A stretch of 64,000 bases of DNA from Arsenicicoccus dermatophilus (GCF_022568795.1 NZ_JAKZHU010000001.1:2604001-2668000), one strand, 5' to 3'. Positions 17,171 through 26,978 are shown, numbered from the stretch's first letter. Numbers and translations: made by a program. Notes: generated by a model not told the origin, from the sequence alone.

Positions 17171-18249
17171 CGCCCGCCCCCGAGACCCTCGGAGCCGGCC
17201 GCCGCGCCGCCCAGGTGGCGGATGTCGGGCTGGTCGTCCCACTGCAGCCGGGCGATGGCGTCCAGCACCCGGTCGACCGACGGCAGGTGCAGGTGCTCGA
17301 TCTTGGGTGCGGGATAGGGCACGTCGAAGCCGGTCACCCGCAGGACGGGCGCGGCCAGGGAGTGGAAGGCGCGCTCCTGCACGCGCGCGGCGATCTCGGC
17401 GCCGACCCCGGCGAAGCCCTGCGCCTCCTGCAGCACCACGCAGCGACCGGTGCGCCGCACCGAGGCCACGATCGTCTCGTCGTCGAAGGGCACGAGGGAC
17501 CGCACGTCGACCACCTCGACGTCCCAGCCCTCCTCGCGGGCCGCGTCAGCGGTCTCCAGCGCGACCGACAGGGTCGGGCCGTAGGCGACGAGGGTCACCG
17601 CCCGGTCGGTCGTCGCGGGTCGCCGCACGGCCGCCCGCCCCATGACCTGGTCCCAGGTGAGCTCGCCGGTGCCCCAGCGGGCGGACAGGTCGTCGAGGTC
17701 GACGTCGTCCTTGGACCAGTAGAGCCGCTTGGGCTCCATGAAGACCACGGGATCGGGGCAGTCGATGGCTGCCCGGAGGAGCAGGTAGGCGTCCTCGACC
17801 GTGGCGGGGGTGACGACCTTGAGCCCGGGGGTCGCGACGTAGTACGCCTCGGAGGAGTCGCAGTGGTGCTCCACTCCCCCGATGCCGCCGGCGAAGGGGA
17901 CCCGGATCGTCATCGGCACGGTCACCGAGGCGCGGGTGCGGTTGCGCATCTTGGCGACGTGCGAGGCGATCTGCTCGAAGGCCGGGTAGGCGAAGGCGTC
18001 GAACTGCATCTCCACGACGGGCCGGAACCCGGCGAGGCACAGCCCGATCCCGAAGCCCACGATGCCGGACTCGGCGAGCGGGGTGTCGAAGCACCGCTCC
18101 TCGCCGTAGGTCGCGGCGAGGCCGTCGGTGATCCGGAAGACGCCGCCGGCCACGCCCACGTCCTCGCCGAAGACGAGGACGTCCTCGGAGGCGACGATGG
18201 CGTCGGCGAGCGCCCGGTTGAGCGCGGAGGCAAAGGTCGCGGCGCTCAT
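17167..18249 (-). CDS. 2-oxoacid dehydrogenase E1, beta subunit
   Basis: Beta half of the thiamine-diphosphate decarboxylase, 360 aa. Recognisable blocks are 'DVLVFGEDVGVAGGVFRITDGL', 'RCFDTPLAESGIVGFGIGLCLAGFRPVVEMQFDAF' and the cation-binding 'TVPMTIRVPFAGGIGGVEHH.CDSSEAYYVATPGLKVV'; the histidine pair of the HH motif is where the active site histidine is found in this family. The transketolase C-terminal domain follows ('VDVRSLVPFDDETI'). The gene overlaps both neighbours by ATGA, so the complex subunits are made from one coupled message. Confidence 0.94.
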   Translation of the reverse strand: MSAATFASALNRALADAIVASEDVLVFGEDVGVAGGVFRITDGLAATYGEERCFDTPLAESGIVGFGIGLCLAGFRPVVEMQFDAFAYPAFEQIASHVAKMRNRTRASVTVPMTIRVPFAGGIGGVEHHCDSSEAYYVATPGLKVVTPATVEDAYLLLRAAIDCPDPVVFMEPKRLYWSKDDVDLDDLSARWGTGELTWDQVMGRAAVRRPATTDRAVTLVAYGPTLSVALETADAAREEGWDVEVVDVRSLVPFDDETIVASVRRTGRCVVLQEAQGFAGVGAEIAARVQERAFHSLAAPVLRVTGFDVPYPAPKIEHLHLPSVDRVLDAIARLQWDDQPDIRHLGGAAAGSEGLGGGR

Positions 18250-19466
18250 CGGGCGCCCTCCTCGTCGGTGTCGGCCTCGGCGGCCAGCTCGGCGTGCAGC
18301 ATCTCCTGCTGCTCGCGCAGCTGCGGCGTCGGCTCGGAGTAGACGTGGACGAACAGGTCGTCGGGGCTGGTCACCGGGTCGGCGTTCATCCGCTCGCGCA
18401 GGTCGGCGGCAAGGCGCTCGCCCTCGGCCTTGCACTCCTCGACGAAGGCGTCGTCGACCAGACCCCGGCTGCGCAGGTAGGCCTCGAGCCGGGCCACCGC
18501 GTCCTCGTGCGCGATCGCCTCCAGCTCCTCGGGGGTGCGGTAGCGCAGGTGGTCGTCGGCGTTGGTGTGCGCCTCGAGGCGGGTGGTGTGCAGCTCGACG
18601 AGCACCGGTCCCTTGCCCGCCCGGGCCCAGGCCACGGCCTTGTTGAGCACCGCGAGGGTGGCGACCGCGTCGTTGCCGTCGACCTGCTCGCAGACCACGC
18701 CGTAGCCGATCCCCTTGTAGGCCAGCGACGGCGCCTTGGTCTGCTTGCTGAGCGGTACCGAGATGGCCCAGCCGTTGTTCTGCACCACGAAGACCGCGGG
18801 CACCTGGAAGACCGCGGCGAAGTTCAGCCCCTCGTGGAAGTCGCCCTCGCTCGTCGCGCCGTCCCCGATGAAGGCCAGCGCCACCGTGTCCCGTCCGCGG
18901 CGCTGCTCGCCGTGGGCGACGCCGGCCGCGTGCAGCAGCTGGGTGGACAGCGGGGTGCACTGGGCGGCCACGTGCGTCTTCGCGACGTCATACCCGCAGT
19001 GCTGGTCGCCGCGCAGCAGCGTCAGGACCTCGACCGGGTCGATGCCGCGGGAGACCAGGGCGACCGAGTCGCGGTAGGTCGGGAAGACCCAGTCGCCGTC
19101 CTGCAACGCGAGCATCGCCCCCACCTGGCAGGCCTCCTGGCCGCGGGAGGAGGGGTAGACCGCGAGGCGCCCCTGCTTGGTCAGCGCCGTCGCCTGGATG
19201 TCGAAGCGCCGGCCGACCACCATCTTGCGGTAGGCCTCGACGAGCTGCTCCGGCTCGGGCTCGGTGTAGTCGTCCGTGATCGGCTCCACCCGGTTGCCCG
19301 CGTCGTCCAGGAAGCGCACCGGCTCCGGGGCCGGGATCAGTCCTCGCTGGAAGGGCTCGTGGTGCTGCTCCTGCTCGGACCCCCCGGTCCGGGCCGCCTG
19401 TGCGGCAGCCCTCCCGGCGACCCGGTCCGCGGCGGCGGGCCCGGTCGGGGCCTGCTCGGGTGTCAT
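18246..19466 (-). CDS. 2-oxoacid dehydrogenase E1, alpha subunit
   Basis: Alpha half of the E1 decarboxylase, 406 aa, first gene of the operon. The thiamine-diphosphate motif runs from GDG (201-203) to NN (230-231). The substrate entrance block 'YPSSRGQEACQVGAMLAL', 'FPTYRD' and the phosphorylation-loop equivalent 'RLEAHTNADDHLRYR' are present. The first 40 residues are a low-complexity extension. GGAGGT lies 8 nt before the ATG. The histidine-rich 'YDVAKTHVAAQCTPLSTQLLHAAGVA' segment and 'TNADDHLRYR' favour the branched-chain (BkdA) type over AceE-type pyruvate enzymes, though pyruvate remains possible. Confidence 0.93.
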   Translation of the reverse strand: MTPEQAPTGPAAADRVAGRAAAQAARTGGSEQEQHHEPFQRGLIPAPEPVRFLDDAGNRVEPITDDYTEPEPEQLVEAYRKMVVGRRFDIQATALTKQGRLAVYPSSRGQEACQVGAMLALQDGDWVFPTYRDSVALVSRGIDPVEVLTLLRGDQHCGYDVAKTHVAAQCTPLSTQLLHAAGVAHGEQRRGRDTVALAFIGDGATSEGDFHEGLNFAAVFQVPAVFVVQNNGWAISVPLSKQTKAPSLAYKGIGYGVVCEQVDGNDAVATLAVLNKAVAWARAGKGPVLVELHTTRLEAHTNADDHLRYRTPEELEAIAHEDAVARLEAYLRSRGLVDDAFVEECKAEGERLAADLRERMNADPVTSPDDLFVHVYSEPTPQLREQQEMLHAELAAEADTDEEGAR

Positions 19467-19562
19467 CGTCGACGACCTCCACGTATGTCGGGACGAGCGG
19501 CCTCGTCGCCGCCCGCCGTGTGCCTCGTCATCGTCCGCCCATCCGGGGCGGGAAAGCAATTC

Positions 19563-19593
19563 GGCCGGGACCGGTGTGACGCCGGTCCCGGCC
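19563..19593 (-). terminator. Terminator after glmM
   Basis: GGCCGGGACCGG (19563-19574) and its exact complement (19582-19593) give a 12-bp stem with a 7-nt loop, 19 nt beyond the glmM stop and just before the E1 alpha leader. It should stop glmM transcripts from entering the dehydrogenase operon. Confidence 0.75.
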
Positions 19594-19611
19594 GCAGCCG
19601 TGCGAGCTCGC

Positions 19612-20967
19612 TCAGAGGCAGAGCCGGTCCTTGACGACGCCCGCCAGGCGCTCGGCGACCGCCTGGGCCTGCTCCTGGGTCTGCGCCTCGACCATGACCC
19701 GCACGAGGGGCTCGGTGCCGGACTTGCGCAGCAGCACGCGCCCGGTCCCCTGCAGCTCCTGCTCGGCCTCACGAACCGCGTCCTGGACGCCCTCGTCGGC
19801 GCCGACCCGGTCCTTGTCGACGCCCTTGACGTTGATGAGCGTCTGGGGCAGGCGGGTCATCACCGAGGCGAGATCGGCGAGCGACCGGCCGGACTGGACG
19901 ACGCGGGAGGCGAGCATCAGGGCCGTCAGCACGCCGTCACCGGTGGTGCCGTGGTCGAGCATGATGACGTGGCCGGACTGCTCGCCGCCGAGCGAGAGCC
20001 CGTTGGCGCGCATGTCCTCCAGGACATAGCGGTCGCCGACGGCGGTCTGGCGGGTGGTGATGCCCTCGCGCTCCATGGCCTGCAGCAGGCCGAGGTTGCT
20101 CATCACGGTGATGACGAGGGAGTCCTCGGCCAGGCGGCCCTGCTCGCGCAGCGACAGGGCCAGGATCGCCATGATCTGGTCGCCGTCGACGACGTTGCCC
20201 TCGGCGTCGCAGGCCAGGCAGCGGTCGGCGTCCCCGTCCCAGGCGACCCCGAGGTCGGCACCGCGGGCCACGACAGCCTCGCACAGGCCCTCCAGGTGGG
20301 TGGAGCCGTAGCCGTCGTTGATGTTGAGCCCGTCGGGCGAGGCGCCGATCACGTCGACCGTCGCACCGGCCCGCTCGAAGACCTGCGGCCCGACCTGGCT
20401 GGCGGCGCCGTGGGCGGCGTCCACCACGACGTGCAGACCGTCGAGGCGCGTGGGCACGGCCGCGAGCAGGTGCTCCATGTAGAACTCCGCGCCCTGCGGG
20501 AAGGGGCGGATCCGGCCGACGCCGGCCCCCGTGGGGAGGTCGTCGACCGAGCCCTCGTTCTCCAGCTGCGCGAGGATCTCGTCCTCCTCCGCGTCGGACA
20601 GCTTGTGCCCGCCCTTGGCGAGGAACTTGATGCCGTTGTCGGGCATGGCGTTGTGCGACGCGGACAGCACCGCGCCGATGGAGGCGTTCATCCGCCCGGT
20701 GAGGTAGGCGATGGCCGGGGTCGGCAGGACGCCCGCGTCGAGCACGTCGACGCCCGCCGAGGCCAGACCCGCGCACACGGCCGCACCGAGGAACTCACCG
20801 GAGGCGCGGGGGTCACGACCCACGACCGCGACGGACCGGTGACCGCCGAAGGCGCCCCGGTCCCCCAGTGCCCGGGCCCCGGCTGCGGACAGCCGCAGCG
20901 CCAGGTCGGCGGTGATGTCACGGTTGGCGAGTCCGCGGACCCCGTCCGTGCCGAAGAGTCGTCCCAC
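19612..20967 (-). CDS. glmM: Phosphoglucosamine mutase
   Basis: Converts glucosamine-6-phosphate to glucosamine-1-phosphate for peptidoglycan precursor synthesis. The 451-aa product has all four family sites: the catalytic phosphoserine S104 in '[12 protein letters not shown]', the magnesium loop 'DGDADR' (244-249), the sugar-binding 'GGEQSGH' and the phosphate-binding '[14 protein letters not shown]' near the C-terminus. The GTG at 20967 gives [12 protein letters not shown], the standard N-terminus, and GAAAGG lies 6 nt upstream. It is downstream of rplM-rpsI as in most actinobacteria, but a strong terminator hairpin separates them, so it may have its own promoter around 20970-21060. Confidence 0.96.
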   Translation of the reverse strand: MGRLFGTDGVRGLANRDITADLALRLSAAGARALGDRGAFGGHRSVAVVGRDPRASGEFLGAAVCAGLASAGVDVLDAGVLPTPAIAYLTGRMNASIGAVLSASHNAMPDNGIKFLAKGGHKLSDAEEDEILAQLENEGSVDDLPTGAGVGRIRPFPQGAEFYMEHLLAAVPTRLDGLHVVVDAAHGAASQVGPQVFERAGATVDVIGASPDGLNINDGYGSTHLEGLCEAVVARGADLGVAWDGDADRCLACDAEGNVVDGDQIMAILALSLREQGRLAEDSLVITVMSNLGLLQAMEREGITTRQTAVGDRYVLEDMRANGLSLGGEQSGHVIMLDHGTTGDGVLTALMLASRVVQSGRSLADLASVMTRLPQTLINVKGVDKDRVGADEGVQDAVREAEQELQGTGRVLLRKSGTEPLVRVMVEAQTQEQAQAVAERLAGVVKDRLCL

Positions 20968-21063
20968 AGGTGGCCTTTCGTCGTCGGGCGCATGTCGCCC
21001 AGGGGTGAGGTGCGACACGACCGTACTACGTGGCCCTCGCGCGACGACAAGACCGCCGGGTGA

Positions 21064-21114
21064 CACCACCGCACGGCGGCCTCCTCGTGCCGAGGAGACC
21101 GCCGTGCGGTGGTG
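21064..21114 (-). terminator. Two-tier terminator hairpin after rpsI
   Basis: A perfect 16-bp outer stem (21064-21079 with 21099-21114) encloses a 7-bp inner stem (21081-21087 with 21091-21097). It follows the rpsI stop by about 50 nt and is the strongest hairpin in the window. Likely ends the rplM-rpsI message. Confidence 0.8.
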
Positions 21115-21165
21115 GTGCGGGGAGCCGAGGCTCCGACCGGTCCCGCGACGAGCGCGGGTGCCGGA

Positions 21166-21669
21166 TCAGCGCTTGGAGTACTGAGGCGCCTTGCGGGCCT
21201 TCTTGAGACCGGCCTTCTTGCGCTCGGGGACGCGGGCGTCACGGGTGAGGAAGCCGGCCTTCTTCAGGACCGGACGGTTCAGCTCCTCGTCGACCTCGTT
21301 GAGCGAGCGGGCCACGCCGAGGCGAACCGCACCGGCCTGGCCGGAGGGGCCACCGCCGTGGACGCGGACGAGCACGTCGTAGGCGCCGTCGAGCTCGAGC
21401 ACCTTGAGGGGCTCGTTGACGATCTGCTGGTGCACCTTGTTGGGGAAGTACTGCTCCAGGGTGCGGCCGTTGATCTTCCACTCGCCGGTGCCGGGGACGA
21501 TGCGCACGCGGGCGATGGCCTGCTTGCGACGGCCGGTGCCGGCGCCGGGGGCGGAGGCGGAGGGCTTGCGGGCGGCCTCGACGGGGGCCGAGGACTCGCT
21601 GGTGTACTCGGTGAGCTCGGGCTCGTCGGTGTCGAGCTGGGCCTCGAAGTCGGTGCTGGTGTCAGCCAT
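21166..21669 (-). CDS. rpsI: Ribosomal protein S9
   Basis: Small-subunit protein whose C-terminal tail reaches the P-site tRNA. The 167-aa form has an acidic N-terminal extension of about 45 residues ([13 protein letters not shown]) common in actinobacteria, the core '[13 protein letters not shown]', '[12 protein letters not shown]', '[21 protein letters not shown]' and the essential basic tail ending KAPQYSKR. It follows rplM by 45 nt on the same strand, the conserved L13-S9 pair. Confidence 0.98.
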   Translation of the reverse strand: MADTSTDFEAQLDTDEPELTEYTSESSAPVEAARKPSASAPGAGTGRRKQAIARVRIVPGTGEWKINGRTLEQYFPNKVHQQIVNEPLKVLELDGAYDVLVRVHGGGPSGQAGAVRLGVARSLNEVDEELNRPVLKKAGFLTRDARVPERKKAGLKKARKAPQYSKR

Positions 21670-21714
21670 GTGTCAATCCTTGAATCTGTACTGGCAGCGT
21701 CGCGCGCGAGGCGA

Positions 21715-22158
21715 TTACTGCGCGACCTGGGTGATCTCGAAGGGAACAGGCTGCTGAGCCTGGTGCGGGTGCTCGGCGCCGCGGTAGACCTTGAGCTTGG
21801 TCAGCTGCTGACGGGAGAGGGAGTTCTTGGGCAGCATGCCCCGGATGGCCTTCTCGACGGCGCGCGTCGGGTCCTTCTCCAGGAGCTCGGCGTAGGACGT
21901 GCTCTTCAGACCGCCCGGGTAGCCCGAGTGACGGTAGGCGCGCTTCTGCTCGAGCTTGGCGCCGGTGAGGGCGACCTTCTCGGCGTTGATGATGATGACG
22001 AAGTCACCGGTGTCGATGTGCGGCGCGAAGGTCGCCTTGTGCTTGCCGCGCAGGAGGGTGGCGGCCTGGACGGCCAGACGGCCGAGCACGACGTCGGTCG
22101 CGTCGATCACGTGCCAGGTGCGAGTGACCTCGCCCGGCTTCGGGGTGTACGTACGCAC
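21715..22158 (-). CDS. rplM: Ribosomal protein L13
   Basis: Early-assembling large-subunit protein, 147 aa, the usual size. Motifs: '[27 protein letters not shown]', '[24 protein letters not shown]', '[12 protein letters not shown]', '[13 protein letters not shown]'. The GTG at 22158 is used; the upstream leader contains a GTATGCCG octamer at 22196. It is the first gene of the L13-S9 operon. In relatives it directly follows truA; here a divergent regulator gene lies between them. Confidence 0.98.
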   Translation of the reverse strand: MRTYTPKPGEVTRTWHVIDATDVVLGRLAVQAATLLRGKHKATFAPHIDTGDFVIIINAEKVALTGAKLEQKRAYRHSGYPGGLKSTSYAELLEKDPTRAVEKAIRGMLPKNSLSRQQLTKLKVYRGAEHPHQAQQPVPFEITQVAQ

Positions 22159-22358
22159 AGTGGTTCTGCCTTACGTTGACGATTGCTTCTGAGGCGTATG
22201 CCGTGGGCTCCCGGCGGGGGCACGCCCAGCAGAGGGCGCACGGCACAACAGTCATCCAGTCTACCGGGCAGGGCCCCGACCCCCAAACGACCGAGACGCA
22301 CCCGCCATACCACCTCTGACCTGCGACGATGCGCCGCGGATGGATCTACGCACACCTC

Positions 22359-22395
22359 TTGTGCAAAGAAACTATGCAAAGATAGTGTGTATGCT
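22359..22395 (+). promoter_or_regulatory. Promoter of the winged-helix regulator, with direct repeats
   Basis: TTGTGC (22359-22364) and GATAGT (22381-22386) are 16 nt apart (or ATAGTG, 17 nt), placing the transcript start next to the GTG at 22396, so the message is probably leaderless. TGCAAAG occurs twice (22362-22368 and 22375-22381), 13 bp between starts, a possible operator for self-control. Confidence 0.55.
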
Positions 22396-22995
22396 GTGAC
22401 AGACCAATCACCCCCTCCCCCGCTGTCCTCGGTCCGGCTCACCGCGGCCGCCGTCAAGGTCATGGCCCACCCGCTGCGCTCCCGCCTCGTGGGCGCCCTC
22501 CGACGCGAAGGCCCCTCCACCGCAACAGCTCTCGCCAAGGTCATGGGCACCAATAGCGGCGCCACGTCCTACCACCTGCGCAAGCTCGCCGAGGTGGGGC
22601 TGGTGACCGAGGTGGGCGATCGCCAGGGCCGGATCCGGCTGTGGGCGGCCTCGGCCGACCTCACGCGCTTCGACCCGAGCGACGTCGCCGACGACGAGGA
22701 CGCCGACACCGCGCTCGGCTGGCTGGAGCGCGACTGGCTGCGGCACTTCGCCGACAAGTTCGGCGCCTGGCTCGACGCCCGGCACCGCTGGCCGCGCGCG
22801 TGGCAGGACGCGGCCGGCATGGGCGACCGGATGATCGTGGTCACCGACGTCCAGCTCCGCGAGCTGCAGCAGCGGGTCGGCGAGCTCGTCGAGTCCTACA
22901 GCACCGTGGGTCAGGGCAATCCCGAGGCCAAACGGGTCAACTACTACTACGTGGCCTATCCCATCGACATGGACAAGCCCCCACGCCGCCGATGA
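22396..22995 (+). CDS. ArsR-like winged helix-turn-helix regulator
   Basis: A 199-aa DNA-binding protein. The N-terminal third is a winged-helix domain of the ArsR/HTH_20 type: 'VKVMAHPLRSRLVGALRREGPSTATALAKVMGTNSGATSYHLRKLAEVGLV' places the recognition helix around residues 50-65 (SGATSYHLRKL). The C-terminal region carries a tryptophan-rich helix (ALGWLERDWLRHFADKFGAWL) and 'YYVAYPIDMD', probably for dimerisation or ligand sensing. I chose GTG at 22396 because no ATG in frame precedes the conserved part with a binding site. It stands alone and divergent to rplM; its target genes are not evident from the neighbours. Confidence 0.82.
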   Translation: MTDQSPPPPLSSVRLTAAAVKVMAHPLRSRLVGALRREGPSTATALAKVMGTNSGATSYHLRKLAEVGLVTEVGDRQGRIRLWAASADLTRFDPSDVADDEDADTALGWLERDWLRHFADKFGAWLDARHRWPRAWQDAAGMGDRMIVVTDVQLRELQQRVGELVESYSTVGQGNPEAKRVNYYYVAYPIDMDKPPRRR

Positions 22996-23088
22996 CCCCT
23001 CGGCCGGGTGCGCCGGTCGGGGCCCGTCGCCCGCGGGCGGCAGGCTCAGCGGGCCCCGCCACACCGGCGCTGACCCAGGACGGCCAGG

Positions 23089-23967
23089 TCACGCGTCGCG
23101 GGGCTGGTCGGCGCCGGGCAGGGTGCGGACGCTGCGGGCCGCCGCCGCCCGGGCGGCCAGCTCCTCGTCCGGGGGATAGACGACCTCCTCCAGGCTGAGC
23201 CCCTGCGGCGGCATCACCGCGACACCGGGGTCGCGGCGGGCGCCGATCAGCACCCCGTGCAGCCACGCCGCGTCCCGTCGCCCCTCCCCCACCGGCACGG
23301 CCCCACCGATCAGGGCGCGGACCATGGAGTGGCAGAAGGCGTCGGCCCGCACGGTCGCGACGAGCACGCCGTCGTCCTCGCGCCGCCAGGAGTACTCCAG
23401 CAGCGTGCGGATCGTGGTCGCTCCCTCGCGCTGCTTGCAGAAGGCCCCGAAGTCGTGCAGCCCCACGAGCTCCGCGCACGCGTCCTGCATGCGGGCCAGG
23501 TCGAGCGGGCGCCGCACCACCGTCGTGTCCCGGCGCCGCAGCGGGTCCAGCCGGGAAGGGTCGTCAAGGAGGCGATAGCGATACCTCCGCTCCATCGCGG
23601 AGAACCGGGCGTCGAAGCCCCCCGGCGCCACCCGGACGGCACGCACCACCAGGTCGCCGGGCAGCACCCCGTTGAGCCGGGTCACCGCGGCCTGGGTCGG
23701 GGGCCGGTCCGATCGACCAGGCAAGCGGGACAGCTCCGCGTCCCCCACGTCGAGGTGGCAGACCGCGCCGCGCGCGTGGACCCCGGCGTCGGTGCGCCCG
23801 GCGACCGTCAGCCGCGGGGTCTGCGAGGTGCGCAGGATCGTTCGCCAGGCCTCGGCCAGGGTCTCCTCCACGGTCCGAAGCCCCGGTTGAGCGGCCCACC
23901 CGCTGAAGTCCGTCCCGTCATACGCGAAGTCCACCCGCAGCCGGGTCGTCGCACCGGGAGTCTCCAT
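23089..23967 (-). CDS. truA: tRNA pseudouridine(38-40) synthase
   Basis: Modifies uridines 38-40 in the anticodon stem of many tRNAs. The 292-aa enzyme has the catalytic aspartate D60 in 'VAGRTDAGVHARG', preceded by 'AYDGTDFSGWAAQPG' and followed by 'NGVLPGDLVV', 'FDARFSAMERRYRYRL' and 'FCHSMVRALIGGAV'. I place the start at the ATG 23967, giving METPGATTRLRVDFAYDG; the open frame extends further up without conserved sequence. It is the last gene after rplQ, separated by a strong terminator hairpin. Confidence 0.95.
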   Translation of the reverse strand: METPGATTRLRVDFAYDGTDFSGWAAQPGLRTVEETLAEAWRTILRTSQTPRLTVAGRTDAGVHARGAVCHLDVGDAELSRLPGRSDRPPTQAAVTRLNGVLPGDLVVRAVRVAPGGFDARFSAMERRYRYRLLDDPSRLDPLRRRDTTVVRRPLDLARMQDACAELVGLHDFGAFCKQREGATTIRTLLEYSWRREDDGVLVATVRADAFCHSMVRALIGGAVPVGEGRRDAAWLHGVLIGARRDPGVAVMPPQGLSLEEVVYPPDEELAARAAAARSVRTLPGADQPRDA

Positions 23968-24028
23968 GAGGGTCGATCCTAGCCGCGCCTCGCCGATCAC
24001 CCGGGTCAGGACCAGCAGGTATGCCGAA

Positions 24029-24060
24029 GGGCCCACCTGCTCCTGGGAGCAGGTGGGCCC
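24029..24060 (-). terminator. Terminator after the alpha operon (rplQ)
   Basis: GGGCCCACCTGCTCC (24029-24043) pairs with its exact complement (24046-24060), a 15-bp stem with almost no loop (effectively 14 bp with a 4-nt loop). It follows the rplQ stop by 40 nt and precedes truA, so truA is probably expressed by read-through or from its own promoter. Confidence 0.8.
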
Positions 24061-24099
24061 TCGCGGGTCCCAGGTCGACCGGTCACCCGGTCGTGTGGG

Positions 24100-24657
24100 T
24101 CACTTCTCGTCGGTCGCAGCCTCGGCAGCCTTGGTGGCCGGCGCGTCCTCCACCGGGGCCTCGGCCTCGGCGGCGTCGGTGGACACCGGCGCGGTCTCCT
24201 CGGCCGGCTCGACCTTGGCAGCCGCCGGGGTGGGCTCGGCGTCCTTGGCCGCACGGCGGGTGGCCGCCTCGGCCTCCTTGACGGTGGCGCGCTTGGCGAC
24301 GGGCTCGCGGACGAGCTCGATGACCGCCATGGGCGCGTTGTCACCCTTGCGGGCGCCGACCTTCGTGATGCGGGTGTAGCCGCCCTGGCGCTCGGCCATG
24401 TCAGGAGCGATCTCGACGAAGAGGCGGTGCACGACGCCCTTGTCCCGGATCACCGTGAGGACACGGCGACGGGCGTGCAGGTCACCGCGCTTGGCGAAGG
24501 TGATCATGCGCTCGGCGAGCGGGCGCAGGCGCTTGGCCTTCGCCTCGGTGGTGGTGATGCGGTCGTGCTCGAAGAGCGAGGTGGCCAGGTTGGCCAGGAT
24601 CAGACGCTCGTGAGCCGGACCGCCGCCGAGACGGGGACCCTTGGTAGGGGTAGGCAT
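24100..24657 (-). CDS. rplQ: Ribosomal protein L17
   Basis: Large-subunit protein near the exit tunnel. The 185-aa form has the conserved core in residues 1-120 ([17 protein letters not shown], '[30 protein letters not shown]', '[25 protein letters not shown]') and an Ala/Glu-rich tail of about 60 residues, longer than the roughly 120-aa E. coli protein but usual in actinobacteria. It follows rpoA in the alpha operon. Confidence 0.98.
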   Translation of the reverse strand: MPTPTKGPRLGGGPAHERLILANLATSLFEHDRITTTEAKAKRLRPLAERMITFAKRGDLHARRRVLTVIRDKGVVHRLFVEIAPDMAERQGGYTRITKVGARKGDNAPMAVIELVREPVAKRATVKEAEAATRRAAKDAEPTPAAAKVEPAEETAPVSTDAAEAEAPVEDAPATKAAEAATDEK

Positions 24658-24736
24658 GGTTTCTCCTAGGTCTTCCGACCGGCCGCAGGTGACGCCGACG
24701 GCGTCGTGAGGTCAGGCTGCGGCCCGTCAGGGGGTA

Positions 24737-25753
24737 TCAGTACTGCTCGTCCTCGAGGGCGATGTCGTCCTCGTAGCTGTCGTAGGCCTCGGCGATGCTG
24801 GCCGGGTCGAACCCGGGCGGGCTGTCCTTGAGCTGCAGGCCCATGCCCACGAGCTTGGCCTTGACCTCGTCGATCGACTTCGCACCGAAGTTGCGGATGT
24901 CGAGCAGGTCGGCTTCGCTGCGCCCCACGAGCTCGCCCACGGTGTGGATGCCCTCGCGCTTGAGGCAGTTGTAGGACCGGACCGTGAGGTCGAGATCCTC
25001 GATCGGCAGGGCCAGGTCGGCGGCCAGCGCCGCGTCCGTCGGGGACGGGCCCATGTCGATGCCCTCGGCCTCGACGTTGAGCTCGCGGGCCAGCCCGAAG
25101 AGCTCGACCAGCGTCTTGCCGGCAGAGGCCATGGCGTCGCGGGGGGTCATGGAGTTCTTGGTCTCCACGTCGACCACGAGGCGGTCGAAGTCCGTACGCT
25201 GCTCGACACGCGTCGCCTCGACCTTGTAGGTCACGGCGAGCACCGGCGAGTAGATCGAGTCGACCGGGATGCGCCCGATCTCCTGGTCACCGGACTTGTT
25301 CTGGTGGCTCGAGACGTAGCCGCGACCGCGCTCGACGGTCAGCTCCATCTCCAACTTGCCGTTCTCGTTGAGCGTCGCGATGTGCAGGTCGGGGTTGTGC
25401 ACCTCGACCCCCGCCGGCGGAGTGATGTCGGCCGCCGTGACGGCGCCCGGTCCCTGCTTGCGCAGGTACATCACCACGGGCTCGTCGTGCTCGGAGGAGA
25501 CGACGAGACCCTTGATGTTCAGGATGAACTCGGTCACGTCCTCCTTGACCCCGGGGACGGTGGAGAACTCGTGGAGGACCCCGTCGATCCGCAGGCTGGT
25601 GACGGCGGCACCCGGGATGCTCGACAGCAGCGTGCGCCGCAGCGAGTTTCCGAGGGTGTAGCCGAAGCCCGGCTCGAGGGGCTCGATGGTGAAGCGGGAG
25701 CGCGACTCGGAGACCTGCTCCTCCGAGAGCACCGGACGCTGTGCGATCAGCAC
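24737..25753 (-). CDS. rpoA: RNA polymerase alpha subunit
   Basis: Scaffold of RNA polymerase assembly and target of activators. The 338-aa protein has the N-terminal dimerisation domain (about 1-230, '[33 protein letters not shown]') and the C-terminal domain (about 250-320, '[43 protein letters not shown]') that binds UP elements. I chose the GTG at 25753 ([12 protein letters not shown]), the family N-terminus, with GGGAAGGA in front; an ATG six codons upstream lies on that site and is unlikely. Part of the rpsM-rpsK-rpsD-rpoA-rplQ group. Confidence 0.98.
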   Translation of the reverse strand: MLIAQRPVLSEEQVSESRSRFTIEPLEPGFGYTLGNSLRRTLLSSIPGAAVTSLRIDGVLHEFSTVPGVKEDVTEFILNIKGLVVSSEHDEPVVMYLRKQGPGAVTAADITPPAGVEVHNPDLHIATLNENGKLEMELTVERGRGYVSSHQNKSGDQEIGRIPVDSIYSPVLAVTYKVEATRVEQRTDFDRLVVDVETKNSMTPRDAMASAGKTLVELFGLARELNVEAEGIDMGPSPTDAALAADLALPIEDLDLTVRSYNCLKREGIHTVGELVGRSEADLLDIRNFGAKSIDEVKAKLVGMGLQLKDSPPGFDPASIAEAYDSYEDDIALEDEQY

Positions 25754-25944
25754 GGTGTGATTCCTTCCCATGGACGCCCGCCATATGACGTCTCATGACT
25801 TCCCCGCGACGGGGACGACCGATCCAGCTCTGTCTCTGGACCGGCCCAGGTGATCCTGCAGGCCAAGCCTGCCAGATCGCCGACCTCAGAAGGATGGCGG
25901 CAGGCCAGGCCGAGACCCGGCCCACCGCCATCCGTCGGGGCCTG

Positions 25945-26550
25945 TTACTTGGAGTAGAGCTCCACGATCAGCTGCTCCTCGACCGGCACGTCGATCTGCT
26001 CGCGCACGGGAAGCTGGTGGATCAGGATGCGCAGCGTGCTGGGCACGACCTGCATCCACGCCGGGACGGGACGCTCACCGAAGGTCTGGCGCGCCAGCTC
26101 GATCGGGAAGGTGTTCACCGACTTCGGTCGGACGTCGATGATGTCGTACTGCGTCACCTGGTAGGACGGGATGTCCACGCGGACGCCGTTGACCAGGAAG
26201 TGGCCGTGGCTCACCAGCTGACGGGCCGCACGACGGGTGCGGGCCAGACCGGCGCGGTAGATCACGTTGTCCAGACGGGACTCCAGGATCTGGAGCAGGT
26301 TCTCGCCGGTCTTGCCGGGACGGCGGGAAGCCGTCTCGTAGTAGTTGCGGAACTGCTTCTCCAGAACCCCGTACATGTAGCGGGCCTTCTGCTTCTCGCG
26401 CAGCTGGAGGAGGTACTCCTTCTCCTGCACGCGACCGCGGCCGTGCATGCCGGGCGGGTAGGGGCGGTTCTCGAAGTTCCGGTCGCCACCGACGAGGTCG
26501 GTCTTGAGACGACGGGACTTCTTGCTCATGGGTCCGGTGTAACGAGCCAT
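25945..26550 (-). CDS. rpsD: Ribosomal protein S4
   Basis: Primary 16S rRNA-binding protein of the small subunit, 201 aa. It has the S4 N-terminal domain and the S4 RNA-binding fold 'SRLDNVIYRAGLARTRRAARQLVSHGHFLVNG' (about 90-125). The N-terminus ARYTGPMSKKSRRL without zinc cysteines is the cysteine-free type usual in actinobacteria. A gap of about 190 nt separates it from rpoA, GC-rich and without a gene. S4 often represses its own operon by binding the mRNA. Confidence 0.98.
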   Translation of the reverse strand: MARYTGPMSKKSRRLKTDLVGGDRNFENRPYPPGMHGRGRVQEKEYLLQLREKQKARYMYGVLEKQFRNYYETASRRPGKTGENLLQILESRLDNVIYRAGLARTRRAARQLVSHGHFLVNGVRVDIPSYQVTQYDIIDVRPKSVNTFPIELARQTFGERPVPAWMQVVPSTLRILIHQLPVREQIDVPVEEQLIVELYSK

Positions 26551-26573
26551 AAGTCAGTAACTCCTTCCGTGTC

Positions 26574-26978
26574 TCAGACGCGACGGCGCTTGGGCGGGCG
26601 CACGCCGTTGTGGGGGGTGGGCGTGACGTCGCTGATGGCGCCGACCTCGAGGCCGGTGGCGGTCAGCGAGCGGATCGCCGTCTCGCGGCCCGAGCCCGGG
26701 CCCTTGACGAAGACGTCGACCTTGCGCATGCCGTGGTCCATCGCCCGGCGGGCAGCGGCCTCCGCGGCCATCTGCGCAGCGAACGGCGTGGACTTGCGGG
26801 AGCCCTTGAAGCCGACCTGGCCGGCAGACGCCCACGAGATGACCGCGCCGGTCGGGTCGGTGATGGAGACGATCGTGTTGTTGAACGTGCTCTTGATGTG
26901 AGCGTGCCCGTGGGCGACGTTCTTCTTTTCCTTGCGGCGAATCTTCTTCGCCGCAGCCTGACGGCCCTTGGGAGGCAT
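26574..26978 (-). CDS. rpsK: Ribosomal protein S11
   Basis: Platform protein of the 30S subunit contacting the mRNA exit site, 134 aa. Motifs: '[43 protein letters not shown]', '[19 protein letters not shown]', and the C-terminal '[18 protein letters not shown]'. Basic N-terminus [19 protein letters not shown]. Lies 23 nt upstream of rpsD in the alpha operon. Confidence 0.98.
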   Translation of the reverse strand: MPPKGRQAAAKKIRRKEKKNVAHGHAHIKSTFNNTIVSITDPTGAVISWASAGQVGFKGSRKSTPFAAQMAAEAAARRAMDHGMRKVDVFVKGPGSGRETAIRSLTATGLEVGAISDVTPTPHNGVRPPKRRRV

